A DNA stretch of 64,000 bases from G965261055 sp965261055 [NCBI: Fibrobacteria bacterium] (lineage in GTDB: Bacteria; Fibrobacterota; Fibrobacteria; UBA11236): positions 248,001-312,000 of the forward strand of contig OZ253440.1 of assembly GCA_965261055.1 (NCBI GenBank), in the 5' to 3' direction. Shown here in pieces: positions 16,489 through 25,530 of this stretch. The translations under genes and the position numbers were made by a program. Below the pieces are notes generated by a model. It was not told the origin of the DNA, did not search any database, and worked only from the letters and a program-made list of their open reading frames with translations. The stretch's first letter is position 1. Each line of letters opens with the position of its first letter.

Positions 16489-18046
16489 TATTCAGAAAAT
16501 TATACAAGCAAAATGGCTCATTCTAGTAGCTATCTTGGTAGCTTTACCGATTATTGCTATTGGGATTGAGTCTCAACAAGAAACAAGAGAAGTTTGGACT
16601 CATTTAGTGGAGTATCTTTTACTGGACTCTTTATTAAACACTTTGGTATTAGCAGTGATTGTTATTTTTTTTGCACTGTTTATAGGAACATCTTTGGCTT
16701 GGTTTGTTTGTTTATGTGAATTTCCTGGGCGTTGTTTTTTTTCTTGGGCTTTACTATTACCCTTTACTTTACCAACATATGTAATGGGGTTTACTCTTTT
16801 TGATTTAGCACAAGATTTTTCTTTTTCTTGGTTTCTTCAAAATCCCGTAGGACTTTGCATCTCTATGATATTTTCTTTTTATCCATATACATATTTGATT
16901 GCTCGTCAAGCTTTTTTAAAACAAGGTAAGTCTACTTTATTAGTCTGTCGGTCTTTAGGGCACTCTAACATGAGCAGTTTTTTCAGAGGAGTTTTACCTT
17001 TTGTACGTCCTATGTTACTGATTTCAGGTGTTTTTATTGGTTTAGAGGTTTTTTCGGACTTTGGAACAGTTACTGTTTTCAATTATGATACACTTACCAC
17101 AGTAATCTATAAATCTTGGTACAGTCTTTTTTCTTTACCATCGGCCGCTCGATTTTCTTTAATTTTATTAGTTTTTGCTCTTTTTGCTTTGTTTTTAGAA
17201 AAATGGCTTCGTAGGAGAGCTCATTATAATACTTTTCCGAATAGATCTAATCAAGCATCATCTCTAAGTATTAAATTAAAAACTACTTATAAATTAATGG
17301 TTTTTGTTTTCTGTTTTTCTGTTTTTAGTTTTAGTTTTATTTTACCGATGATTAAGCTATTAGTAGATACACTTTCTTTGACAAGGAAAGATTGGTTGTA
17401 CTTGTCTTTTGGTAGAGAAAGTTTTAATAGTTTTTTTCTTTCTAGTTTTGGAACGCTTTTTACTCTAATATTAATTTTGATTATTTCATTTAATTATCGT
17501 CGTCTGATTTTTCCTCTCAAGAGAAAAGTATGGTTAGACACTATGTACACTTTTTTAAATATAGGTTATGCCCTTCCAGGAACGGTAATCGCTGTTGGCG
17601 TTTTCTTGTCTTTTTCTTGGTTAGAGAAACATTTCTTATTTTTTGGAACGCAAGGTCTCATAATGTTAATATTGGCATACAGTATACGTTTTTGGTCTGT
17701 AGGTTCTAATCCTATAGAAAAAGGATTCCTCCAAATGAATAGAAATATTGATAAAACGATATTGTCTTTAGGAAATCCAAAGTTAAAGTCAATATTCTTT
17801 GTTTACCTTCCTTTTTTGCGTTCAGCGATAGGTGTTTCAGTTTTATTGCTTTTTTTAGATATGCTTAAGGAAATGCCGATGACTTTAATGATTCGTCCTT
17901 TTGGTTGGAACACGCTAGCTGTTAAAATTTATGAGTTAACTTCGGAAGGCTTGTATCATTTAGCATCTTTTCCAGCTTTGCTTATCGTATTAGTGTCTTT
18001 GTTTCCTATTATTTTTATTTTTCGTTGGTCAAGTCAAGGAGATTAA
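16475..18046 (+). CDS. fbpB: Ferric-iron ABC transporter permease (two fused permease halves)
   Basis: A 523-residue membrane protein with about 12 hydrophobic segments in two similar halves, each with an EAA-like cytoplasmic loop: CRSLGHSNMSSFFRGVLPF in the first half and SLGNPKLKSIFFVYLPFLR in the second. This two-domain permease is normal for the FbpB/AfuB iron class. The start is a TTG at 16475 inside the end of fbpA, with no other start codon close by. The overlap suggests translational coupling. Confidence 0.92.
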   Translation: MVIDSIQKIIQAKWLILVAILVALPIIAIGIESQQETREVWTHLVEYLLLDSLLNTLVLAVIVIFFALFIGTSLAWFVCLCEFPGRCFFSWALLLPFTLPTYVMGFTLFDLAQDFSFSWFLQNPVGLCISMIFSFYPYTYLIARQAFLKQGKSTLLVCRSLGHSNMSSFFRGVLPFVRPMLLISGVFIGLEVFSDFGTVTVFNYDTLTTVIYKSWYSLFSLPSAARFSLILLVFALFALFLEKWLRRRAHYNTFPNRSNQASSLSIKLKTTYKLMVFVFCFSVFSFSFILPMIKLLVDTLSLTRKDWLYLSFGRESFNSFFLSSFGTLFTLILILIISFNYRRLIFPLKRKVWLDTMYTFLNIGYALPGTVIAVGVFLSFSWLEKHFLFFGTQGLIMLILAYSIRFWSVGSNPIEKGFLQMNRNIDKTILSLGNPKLKSIFFVYLPFLRSAIGVSVLLLFLDMLKEMPMTLMIRPFGWNTLAVKIYELTSEGLYHLASFPALLIVLVSLFPIIFIFRWSSQGD

Positions 18047-18047
18047 A

Positions 18048-18740
18048 ATGAATAAGCATCCTATTACACTAGAAATTAAAGAAATGTCTTTTTGGTATGA
18101 TCAGAAGAATATTATTTTGAATGATGTTAATTTTTCTCTTAAATCTGGAGAACTTGCTTGCCTTTTAGGCGTAAGTGGATGCGGTAAAAGCTCTTTATTA
18201 TCTCTTATATTGGGAGAAAATCTACCTCTTTCGGGTGAAATAAAATTATCAGGAGAGGTTGTGAGTACTTCTAAGCACTGGATTCCGATTGAAAAGCGTA
18301 ATGTAGGAATTGTTTTACAAGATTTATGTTTGTTTCCTTTTTTAACTGTTCAGAAGAATATAGAGTTTGGTTTATCCAAATGGAGTAAATCTAATCGGAA
18401 AAAACAAGTTTCTAAAATATTAAAAATTATAGAAATGGAATCTTTTAGTAACCGTTATCCACATCAAATTTCTGGTGGTCAGCAGCAGCGAGTTGTTTTA
18501 GCTCGTGCTTTAGCTCCAGAACCATCTTTATTATTATTGGATGAGCCTTTTTCTAATTTAGATGAGTCATTGAGAATTAAATTGTGTAATGATGTTAAAA
18601 AAATTCTGAAAGAACTAAAAAGCACAGCATTAATGGTAACACATCATGAACGAGAGGCTAATGTTTTTGCAAGTCGTATTGGTCGAGTCGTTGAGAAGAA
18701 GATTGTTTGGAAAGACTCTCCTTTTTCTAATTTTTTTTAA
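18048..18740 (+). CDS. fbpC: Ferric-iron ABC transporter ATP-binding protein
   Basis: A 230-residue ATPase with Walker A (LLGVSGCGKSS), Q-loop region (GIVLQDLCLFPF), ABC signature (ISGGQQQR), Walker B (LLLLDEPFSNLD) and switch histidine (VTHH). It powers the FbpB permease from the cytoplasmic face. It is shorter than the typical 340-350 residues of FbpC because the C-terminal regulatory domain is missing. The ATG lies one base after the permease stop and has a good AAGGAG binding site. Confidence 0.93.
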   Translation: MNKHPITLEIKEMSFWYDQKNIILNDVNFSLKSGELACLLGVSGCGKSSLLSLILGENLPLSGEIKLSGEVVSTSKHWIPIEKRNVGIVLQDLCLFPFLTVQKNIEFGLSKWSKSNRKKQVSKILKIIEMESFSNRYPHQISGGQQQRVVLARALAPEPSLLLLDEPFSNLDESLRIKLCNDVKKILKELKSTALMVTHHEREANVFASRIGRVVEKKIVWKDSPFSNFF

Positions 18741-18751
18741 AATAAAGTTAT

Positions 18752-20137
18752 ATGAATCCAAAAATTATTGAAAATATTATACAAGCTGGTTTAGATAAAG
18801 GATCTGATTTCGTAGAGGTTTTTGTTGAAAATACACGCAATGCGATGTTGGCTTTTAAAGATAAAAAAGTTGATTTAGTTCAGGCTGGAATTGATTTTGG
18901 AATAGGTATTCGTTTATTATATGGAACAAAGGTTATTTATGGTTATACCTCTTCTGAAAAAGAAAAAGATCTTTTAATTCTGTTAGAAAGATTAACATCA
19001 GAGTATTTGAATATAGGGAAGGTATCTTCATCTATTATTATACCTTCTCAAATTAGTTATTGTAATGATATTCACTCAATACAATTTAAAGTTAAGGACT
19101 TTCCCCAAAGTCGTAAACTTCCTTTTTTGAAAAAGGTTGATAATATCGCAAGAGGAATTTCCCCTAAAGTACATCAAGTTTCGGTTTCTGCTATGGATAA
19201 TGTCACGGATGTTCTTATTGTTAATAGTGAAAATTTATGGGTAAAAGATTCTAGGACGCATAGTCGATTTTCAATTCAGGTAGGAGTACAAAAACAGGAA
19301 CAGATTTTTATGGCAAATGAATCTCCTGGTGCTATGCAGGGTTTTGAGTTTTTTGAAAATTTAGATTTAGAGCATTATACAAATTTAGCTACTAACAGAG
19401 CCTTGTTAATGTTAGATGCTAAGTACATTAAAGGAAAAAAGATGCCAGTAATTATGGGAAATGGTTTTGGAGGAGTTATTTTTCATGAAGCTTGCGGACA
19501 CTCACTAGAGACGGAGGCTATTCGGAAATACTCTTCTCCATTTGTAGGTAAGTTAGGGAAAAAAATCGCAAATTCTAAAGTAACTGCTATTGATGATGGA
19601 ACTATTCCGAATTTTTGGGGTTCCCTTAATGTTGATGATGAAGGTAATAAAACAAAAAAAACAGTGTTGATTGAAAACGGGATTTTGAAATCATATTTAT
19701 CTGATCGAGTAGGTGCTGCTGAAGTGAGTGTACCTTTAACGGGTAGTGCTCGTCGTGAATCTTATAAATACGCTCCTGTTTCTAGAATGAGAAACACTTA
19801 TATTGATAAGGGTGAAGATTCTTTTAAAGATATGATTACAAGTGTAGATAGTGGTTTGTTTGCTAAAAAGATGAGTGGAGGATCCGTTAATCCTGCTACA
19901 GGAGAATTTAATTTTTCAGTAGAGGAAGGTTATTTTATTGATAAAGGTAAAGTTTCTTATCCTGTTCGTGGCACAACATTAATTGGGAAGGGGCATGAAA
20001 TTTTGCCATTAATTTCAATGATTGGAGATGATTTAGAAATGGCTGCAGGAATTTGTGGAGCTTCTTCTGGTTATATACCTACTACTGTAGGTCAGCCTTC
20101 TCTAAAAGTTGATCACATTTTAGTAGGGGGTCGATAA
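18752..20137 (+). CDS. tldD: TldD-family metalloprotease
   Basis: A 461-residue protein, the usual TldD length. The zinc motif HEACGH (HExxxH) is at about residues 246-251 and continues into SLETEA, as in TldD. The C-terminal region carries GTTLIGKGHEIL and a GxCGxxSG-type segment. TldD and its partner TldE form a heterodimeric protease that trims unfolded peptides and matures some ribosomal peptides (for example microcin B17) or processes the CcdA antitoxin in E. coli. Its stop and the ATG of the tldE gene overlap by one base. No candidate precursor peptide is visible nearby. Confidence 0.95.
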   Translation: MNPKIIENIIQAGLDKGSDFVEVFVENTRNAMLAFKDKKVDLVQAGIDFGIGIRLLYGTKVIYGYTSSEKEKDLLILLERLTSEYLNIGKVSSSIIIPSQISYCNDIHSIQFKVKDFPQSRKLPFLKKVDNIARGISPKVHQVSVSAMDNVTDVLIVNSENLWVKDSRTHSRFSIQVGVQKQEQIFMANESPGAMQGFEFFENLDLEHYTNLATNRALLMLDAKYIKGKKMPVIMGNGFGGVIFHEACGHSLETEAIRKYSSPFVGKLGKKIANSKVTAIDDGTIPNFWGSLNVDDEGNKTKKTVLIENGILKSYLSDRVGAAEVSVPLTGSARRESYKYAPVSRMRNTYIDKGEDSFKDMITSVDSGLFAKKMSGGSVNPATGEFNFSVEEGYFIDKGKVSYPVRGTTLIGKGHEILPLISMIGDDLEMAAGICGASSGYIPTTVGQPSLKVDHILVGGR

Positions 20138-21483
20138 TGGATATTCTGTCAAGTTTAAACTTCATGTCTGATGAAGCTAAAAAAATGAGAGTAAATCAAT
20201 TTGATATTTTTGCAAGTATTTCAGATCAAAGAGGAATAGATATTTTTGAAGGAGAGGTAAAAGAAACAGAAATATCATCTTCTCAAGGGATTGGGGTTCG
20301 TTTAATTTCAAACAAAAAACTTGGCTACTCTTTTACACAAAAATTTGATGAACAGTCCCTTAAACAAGTTGTGAGAGACGCTTTAGGTCATTCTAAATTG
20401 TTAGAACCGTTGGAAATAGATTTGCCAGATGCGAGTCAAAGTTCTATTCAATCAGAGTTAGATTTGAATTTGTGGAATGATGATCTTGATAACTTATCAA
20501 TGTCTAAAATAAAAAATTTAGGTTTAGAGTTAGAAGAATTGAGTTTAAAATCTAGTTCTTTAATAAAAAACATTCCTTATCTAAGTTTATCCTATGGATC
20601 AGGAGCTCAGTATCTTAAAAATTCAAAAGGTTTATTTCAAAATTCAAAAGCTAATACTTTTTATGTAGATTTAGGAATTACTGCAGAGAAAGGAGATAGC
20701 ATAAAAATGGGATATTTTAGCGACTCTTTTAAGAGCTTAAAAGAATTTAACCTAATACAATTTTCAAAAGAAGCTGTAAGTCGTTCTTTGGAACTTTTAG
20801 GAGCTAAACCAATTCCAAGTGGAAAACATCCTGTTGTTTTATCGAATCGAGTGACTGCTTCTTTATTTGGAAAATATACTAATAATTTTTGTGCAGATCG
20901 AGTTCAGAAAGGTTTATCCCGTTTGAAAGATAAAAAAGGGGTTAAGATGGCTGTTTCTGAATTTAATCTATATAGTGATCCTTTGATTATTGGTGGGTCA
21001 GCATCTTATTTATGGGATGATGAAGGTATTGCTTCCCAAAGAGTAAATTTGATTCAAAATGGAGTGATACAAGATTACCTTTATGATTTAGAAACGGCAA
21101 AAAAAGATAATTATATATCAAATGGTCATGCTTCTCGTGATTACGCTGATATTGTTTGTCCTTCTTCTTCAAATTTGATTGTAGATAAAGGCGCTCAAAC
21201 GCTGGAAGATATTTTAAAAGTATATCCTAAATGTTTGTATGTTACAGAATTGGAAGGTAACTCTGGTTGCTCTTCAGTATCAGGTGAAATATCAATAGGA
21301 GCTCAAGGATTTTGGGTTGAACAAGGTGAAATAAAACACCCTGTGGAAGAAGTAACAATCAGTGGGAATTTTTATGATTTTCTTTTAAATATTAAAGGAA
21401 TTTCAAATACTTATAGAAAAGAGAGGTCTTCTATTAAAGTTCCAGATTTGTTAACGGACTGCTTTTTTATAGCAGGCAGTTAA
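20137..21483 (+). CDS. pmbA: TldE/PmbA-family protease subunit
   Basis: A 448-residue partner of TldD. It has the PmbA-type N-terminal segment (IFEGEVKETEISSSQGIGVRLI) and the central GKHPVVLSNRVTASLFGKY, and lacks the HExxxH zinc motif, as expected for the non-catalytic subunit. The C-terminus has the GISN-type end found in PmbA. It overlaps tldD by one base, so the two subunits are probably made in equal amounts. Confidence 0.94.
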   Translation: MDILSSLNFMSDEAKKMRVNQFDIFASISDQRGIDIFEGEVKETEISSSQGIGVRLISNKKLGYSFTQKFDEQSLKQVVRDALGHSKLLEPLEIDLPDASQSSIQSELDLNLWNDDLDNLSMSKIKNLGLELEELSLKSSSLIKNIPYLSLSYGSGAQYLKNSKGLFQNSKANTFYVDLGITAEKGDSIKMGYFSDSFKSLKEFNLIQFSKEAVSRSLELLGAKPIPSGKHPVVLSNRVTASLFGKYTNNFCADRVQKGLSRLKDKKGVKMAVSEFNLYSDPLIIGGSASYLWDDEGIASQRVNLIQNGVIQDYLYDLETAKKDNYISNGHASRDYADIVCPSSSNLIVDKGAQTLEDILKVYPKCLYVTELEGNSGCSSVSGEISIGAQGFWVEQGEIKHPVEEVTISGNFYDFLLNIKGISNTYRKERSSIKVPDLLTDCFFIAGS

Positions 21484-21499
21484 AGATAATAGGTTGCTA

Positions 21500-22507
21500 T
21501 TAATTACTCAAACGATTGTGATAACGCTTTCTTTTTAACAGGTTGTGTTCTTCATTTGTTTTAGAAAAATAATGTTCTTTTGAACCATTATCTTTCGCAA
21601 CAAAAAACATGTAGTTATGTTTTTCAGGGAATAGAGTAGCGATGATGCTTTGTTTACCAGGATTACTAATAGGAGAAGGTGGTAGTCCTTTAAATCGACG
21701 TGTATTATAGGAGTTATTAGATCTTAAATCAGAAGTAGTTAGGGGTTGGGTTAATTTTCGTAGAGAGTACCTTATAGTAGGATCTGCTCCTAAGCTCCAA
21801 TTTTGTTTATATCTATTCCAGAATACTCCTGAAATCCGTTTTAATTCATGAGAAACTGTGGCTTCTTTCTGGGTAATAGAAGACATAACCATTATTTTTA
21901 TTAGTCCATATTTTTGGAATAGGAGAGAATTTTGATAGGGTAGGGAATAAAAAACTTTTTTCCATTGTTGTACCATAATCTTTAAAATTTCTTTTTCTGT
22001 AGATTTAACAGGGAATAGGTATGTTTCTGGGTATAAGAAACCTTCTAAAGAGATTGAAGAAAGGTTGAGTTCTTTAATGAAGCTAGAATCTATTAGGAGT
22101 TTTTCTAAATAGATACTATCTAAAGACATTTTTTGTTTTAAGATAGAAAAAATTTTCCAAGAGCTAATACCTTCGTAGAATGTAAGGGAAACGGTTTCAA
22201 TATTTCCTTTAAGAAAAATTTGAGTTAATTCAGAAATAGAAGATGATTTTGAAATTTGATATTGCCCATGTTTAATATGGCGATCAAGACCTTTAAGCTT
22301 TATATATAATTTAAATAGAAAAGGACTTGAGATAAGTTTTCTCTTATGAAGATTTTCAATAACTTTAGAGACAGATTGATTTTTTTGAATCTCCATTTTT
22401 TGTGGAAATGATACTTCAGTAGAAGAGCAGGGGGAATGAAAGAGAAAATAAATAAAAAAAAAGCAAATCGCTAAGAGAATAAAAAAGAGTGCTTTCTTAT
22501 TTAACAT
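21500..22507 (-). CDS. mltG: Endolytic murein transglycosylase MltG (YceG)
   Basis: A 335-residue inner-membrane protein with one N-terminal membrane helix (about 6-24). A LysM-like/YceG region follows, with LEGFLYPETYLFP at 154-166 and the catalytic glutamate Glu215 in SSITQKEAT. The end carries the family pattern YNTRRFKGLPPSPISNPG. MltG cleaves nascent glycan strands and acts as a terminator of peptidoglycan polymerisation. Its ATG overlaps the stop of metF by one base, an unusual partner, so the two are at least co-transcribed. Confidence 0.94.
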   Translation of the reverse strand: MLNKKALFFILLAICFFFIYFLFHSPCSSTEVSFPQKMEIQKNQSVSKVIENLHKRKLISSPFLFKLYIKLKGLDRHIKHGQYQISKSSSISELTQIFLKGNIETVSLTFYEGISSWKIFSILKQKMSLDSIYLEKLLIDSSFIKELNLSSISLEGFLYPETYLFPVKSTEKEILKIMVQQWKKVFYSLPYQNSLLFQKYGLIKIMVMSSITQKEATVSHELKRISGVFWNRYKQNWSLGADPTIRYSLRKLTQPLTTSDLRSNNSYNTRRFKGLPPSPISNPGKQSIIATLFPEKHNYMFFVAKDNGSKEHYFSKTNEEHNLLKRKRYHNRLSN

Positions 22508-23367
22508 TAGAAGAAACCCTGAAGTTTAATATTTTGTGTAATTTTAACAGATGGCTCAAAACGATTAAGAGTATAGAAATGTAATCCAGAGACATTATTT
22601 CTTAAAAGCTCAATACACTGTTTTGTTATCCATTCAATACCAGCAGATTCGACATCTGATGCGTTGAGAAGGGTTTGTTTTAAATTTGCATTGATTTTGG
22701 TTCCAAAAGATGCAAATTTTTGTAGTTGCTCAATATTTGTAACGGGCATAATTCCAGCTATGATTGGAATTGTGATACCTGCTTGGATTGCTCTCTCACG
22801 AAATTCAAAGAAACCTTCATTGTGAAAAAAAAGTTGGGTGATTGCGAATTTGACTCCTAAATCTTGTTTCTTTTTAAAGTAGTCTAGGTCGGAAACCATT
22901 GAAAGTGCTTCCGTATGAACCTCGGGGTAGCAAGCACAACCTAAATTAAAATTTTGATTTTGATTTTGAATATGAGAAATTAAATTTGTGGCATAGAAAA
23001 AATTTGAAGAAATGGAGCTATGATCTTCATCCTTTGGAATGTCTCCCCGTAGAGCCAAAATGTATTTTAAATTATTTTCTTTATAGAAATTTAAGATGTT
23101 ATTAATTTCTTGAGTCGTATGAGAAATTCCAGTGAGGTGGGGGATGCAATCAAAATTGTATTTTTGAGAAATTTGTTGAACTAAATCAAGGGTATTATTT
23201 TGAGTTGAACCACCAGCTCCATAAGTAATTGAAATAAAATTAGGATTATATTTAGATACTTCTGAGATAACATGATAGAATCGCTCTAGACTATTAACTG
23301 TTTTTGGTGGAAAAAACTCATAGGATAAGGTTTGAACTTTGTTTTGTAGTTGACTTAAGAATGACAT
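22507..23367 (-). CDS. metF: 5,10-methylenetetrahydrofolate reductase
   Basis: A 286-residue FAD-dependent TIM-barrel enzyme that reduces methylene-THF to methyl-THF for methionine synthesis. Seen are SYEFFPPKT with the catalytic-type Glu, FISITYGAGGST, IPHLTGISHT, ILALRGDIPKDE and LGVKFAITQLFF, all family signatures. Length is normal. It is the first gene of a minus-strand pair with mltG and is divergent from panC. Confidence 0.96.
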   Translation of the reverse strand: MSFLSQLQNKVQTLSYEFFPPKTVNSLERFYHVISEVSKYNPNFISITYGAGGSTQNNTLDLVQQISQKYNFDCIPHLTGISHTTQEINNILNFYKENNLKYILALRGDIPKDEDHSSISSNFFYATNLISHIQNQNQNFNLGCACYPEVHTEALSMVSDLDYFKKKQDLGVKFAITQLFFHNEGFFEFRERAIQAGITIPIIAGIMPVTNIEQLQKFASFGTKINANLKQTLLNASDVESAGIEWITKQCIELLRNNVSGLHFYTLNRFEPSVKITQNIKLQGFF

Positions 23368-23424
23368 ATTACAAATTTACAAAAAGATATTACATTTATA
23401 AATTAAAATAGACTCTTTGGTAGT

Positions 23425-24258
23425 ATGAAGATTTTAAAGACAATATTAGAATTAAAACAGTGGCGAGAAGAACAAAATCAAAACATTGGTTTTGTTCCAA
23501 CAATGGGTTGCCTTCATCAAGGACACTTATCTTTGGTAGAAAAAAGTAAATTAGAGAATGAGTTAACTGTTGTTTCGATTTTTTTGAACCCTTTACAATT
23601 TAATTCTACTCAAGATTTAAAGAATTATCCTGTTCAGCAGAAAATAGATTTAGATTTATGTGAGAAAAAAATGGTAGATGCTGTATTTTTACCTCAAAAA
23701 GAAGATTTAACCCCTACATCTTTATCTACTAGAGTTCAAGTTTACGACTTAGATGAAACTCTTTGTGGTCAAACGAGAGGATGCTCTCATTTTGAAGGAG
23801 TCTGTTTCATTGTTTTAAAGCTTTTAAATTTAGTTCAGCCTACAAAAATGTATTTGGGGGAAAAGGATTTTCAGCAATTAGCAATTCTTAAAAAAATGGT
23901 AGAAGATTTGTCTGTAAGTGTTGAAGTGATAGGTGTTCCAACTGTCAGAGACTCTTTAACAGGAGTTGTTTTAAGTTCTCGTAATCAAAGATTGTCAAAA
24001 TCTGGGTTAAAGAAAATTGAAAATATTTACAAAGCTTTAGTTCAGGCTAAAAAGTTATTTTTTCAAGGTGAAAGGGATATAAAGGTATTTATAGCTTGTG
24101 TTCAAAATATTTTACTTCAATCTTGCGAAAAAATTGATTATATTCAAATTGTAGATGAGCAATCACTTCAAATTTTAGAAAAAATAAACCAGCCTGCGAT
24201 TTTAGTTGTTGCGGTTTTGTATGAAGAAGTTCGGTTTGTTGATTATATTAGACTATAA
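23425..24258 (+). CDS. panC: Pantothenate synthetase (pantoate-beta-alanine ligase)
   Basis: A 277-residue cytoplasmic enzyme that joins pantoate and beta-alanine with ATP in coenzyme A synthesis. The nucleotidyltransferase motif PTMGCLHQGHLS (residues 25-36; His31 and His34) is intact, as are the YLGEKDFQQLAIL and VLSSRNQRLS (KMSKS-like) segments. No panB or panD lies nearby. The gene stands alone between divergent metF and the convergent UAP1-like gene. Confidence 0.96.
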   Translation: MKILKTILELKQWREEQNQNIGFVPTMGCLHQGHLSLVEKSKLENELTVVSIFLNPLQFNSTQDLKNYPVQQKIDLDLCEKKMVDAVFLPQKEDLTPTSLSTRVQVYDLDETLCGQTRGCSHFEGVCFIVLKLLNLVQPTKMYLGEKDFQQLAILKKMVEDLSVSVEVIGVPTVRDSLTGVVLSSRNQRLSKSGLKKIENIYKALVQAKKLFFQGERDIKVFIACVQNILLQSCEKIDYIQIVDEQSLQILEKINQPAILVVAVLYEEVRFVDYIRL

Positions 24259-24275
24259 ATTTATAAAAAATAAGA

Positions 24276-25526
24276 TTATACTTTTTTTTGTTTCCTTAAA
24301 TTGTTTTCAACGGTTTCAATACTGTCAGTACCTTCTTTGTTTTTTAGAGGAGAAAATTCTTCCTCGCGATTGACCACTAAAATACCCATTTTAGTAGATC
24401 TAGAGAAGAAATCAAAGATAAATTTTTCAAATTTATATCCGTTAGGGATTTCAGGAACGATTGTTTCTTTATGTTTATTGATAAAAGGTATTTTTTTATG
24501 AGCATAGTGATAGGGAATCGATTTTTTATTTTGTTCAATAATAAAGTTGATGTGAATATAATGAACACCGATATTGGCAACAAATGTCTCTTTCAAAGAA
24601 AGTTCTTTTTCAATAGGAAAGTCTGAATACTCTATGATGTGAGTTTGTTTTAAATGTTGAACAAATACACCAACTTTTTCTTGAGGATTTTTTTTTAAAA
24701 CAGCTTTGTTAGAAACAGGTAGTTTATTTTTAATAGTGTAACCAAGAAAGAAAGGGTCTGCAATTCTTGTTAAGGGGTTATCAATGTTACAAACAAAAAT
24801 GTATTCAATTTTGTTTTGTTTCATTTCTGTTAATAAATTTGTTTTTTGAAACAAAGAAAAAAGGCTTCCATTCCCGTTGGGAGAAAAAGCAATTTGTTGA
24901 GGAGAACTCAATATGATTTTACCTTGTTGATCAATACAAGGCATTGTTTCCTGAGGATAAAATCTAACAGTTTGGGGAAGAAGCTGGAAATATTGGTTCT
25001 TTTTAAAAAATGAAATTATTTTTTCTTGGTTATTAGGGTTGGTTATGATAACCCAAAGGAGATTTGTTTTGGTTTTCAAATTTAATTTTTTAATTTGTTT
25101 AGCTTGTCTTTCAAAAAGAGAACGACCAAAAATAGGAAAAAGACCTTTGGGTTTGTTATACTGTAATCGGCTACCATCGCCTCCAGCGAGAGTCACAATG
25201 ATGACTTTATTTTTTGATAGATAATTTAGCCCCGTTTGATTAAAGTCTTCGTTTTTTAGAGATAAGTTTTTCTTAATACTTTCTAGAGTATCAAATTTTG
25301 GAGCGGATATTTTGTTAAAATCTAAGAATTTTTTAGATTCTTTCTTCAAATTTAGGCAATCGTCACTTAAGTTTTTTATGAGATCAAAATCAATAGATTT
25401 GATTTGTTCTATAAGGTTTTTTTGTTCTTCTGTAGATAGAGAGGAGTAAAAAAAGAATAAGTGTTCTTGATTAAATTTTTGGAGATGAGCTAAAAGGTTT
25501 TCTTTTTGAAGATTTTGATGGTTCAT
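24276..25526 (-). CDS. UDP-sugar pyrophosphorylase of the eukaryotic UAP1/AGX type
   Basis: A 416-residue nucleotidyltransferase. The N-terminal 100 residues are helical. The catalytic loop VTLAGGDGSRLQYNKPKGLF is at about 111-130. Further blocks match human UAP1 in order: YPQETMPCIDQQGKII, AFSPNGNGSLF, CNIDNPLTRIADPFFLGY, and VGVFVQ before EYSDFP. This makes UDP-N-acetylglucosamine synthesis from UTP the likeliest activity, in place of or beside GlmU; UDP-glucose or a wider range is possible. It is 4 bases downstream of mraY, whose pathway consumes UDP-GlcNAc-derived precursors, which supports the inference. Confidence 0.87.
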   Translation of the reverse strand: MNHQNLQKENLLAHLQKFNQEHLFFFYSSLSTEEQKNLIEQIKSIDFDLIKNLSDDCLNLKKESKKFLDFNKISAPKFDTLESIKKNLSLKNEDFNQTGLNYLSKNKVIIVTLAGGDGSRLQYNKPKGLFPIFGRSLFERQAKQIKKLNLKTKTNLLWVIITNPNNQEKIISFFKKNQYFQLLPQTVRFYPQETMPCIDQQGKIILSSPQQIAFSPNGNGSLFSLFQKTNLLTEMKQNKIEYIFVCNIDNPLTRIADPFFLGYTIKNKLPVSNKAVLKKNPQEKVGVFVQHLKQTHIIEYSDFPIEKELSLKETFVANIGVHYIHINFIIEQNKKSIPYHYAHKKIPFINKHKETIVPEIPNGYKFEKFIFDFFSRSTKMGILVVNREEEFSPLKNKEGTDSIETVENNLRKQKKV

Positions 25527-25530
25527 TGTT

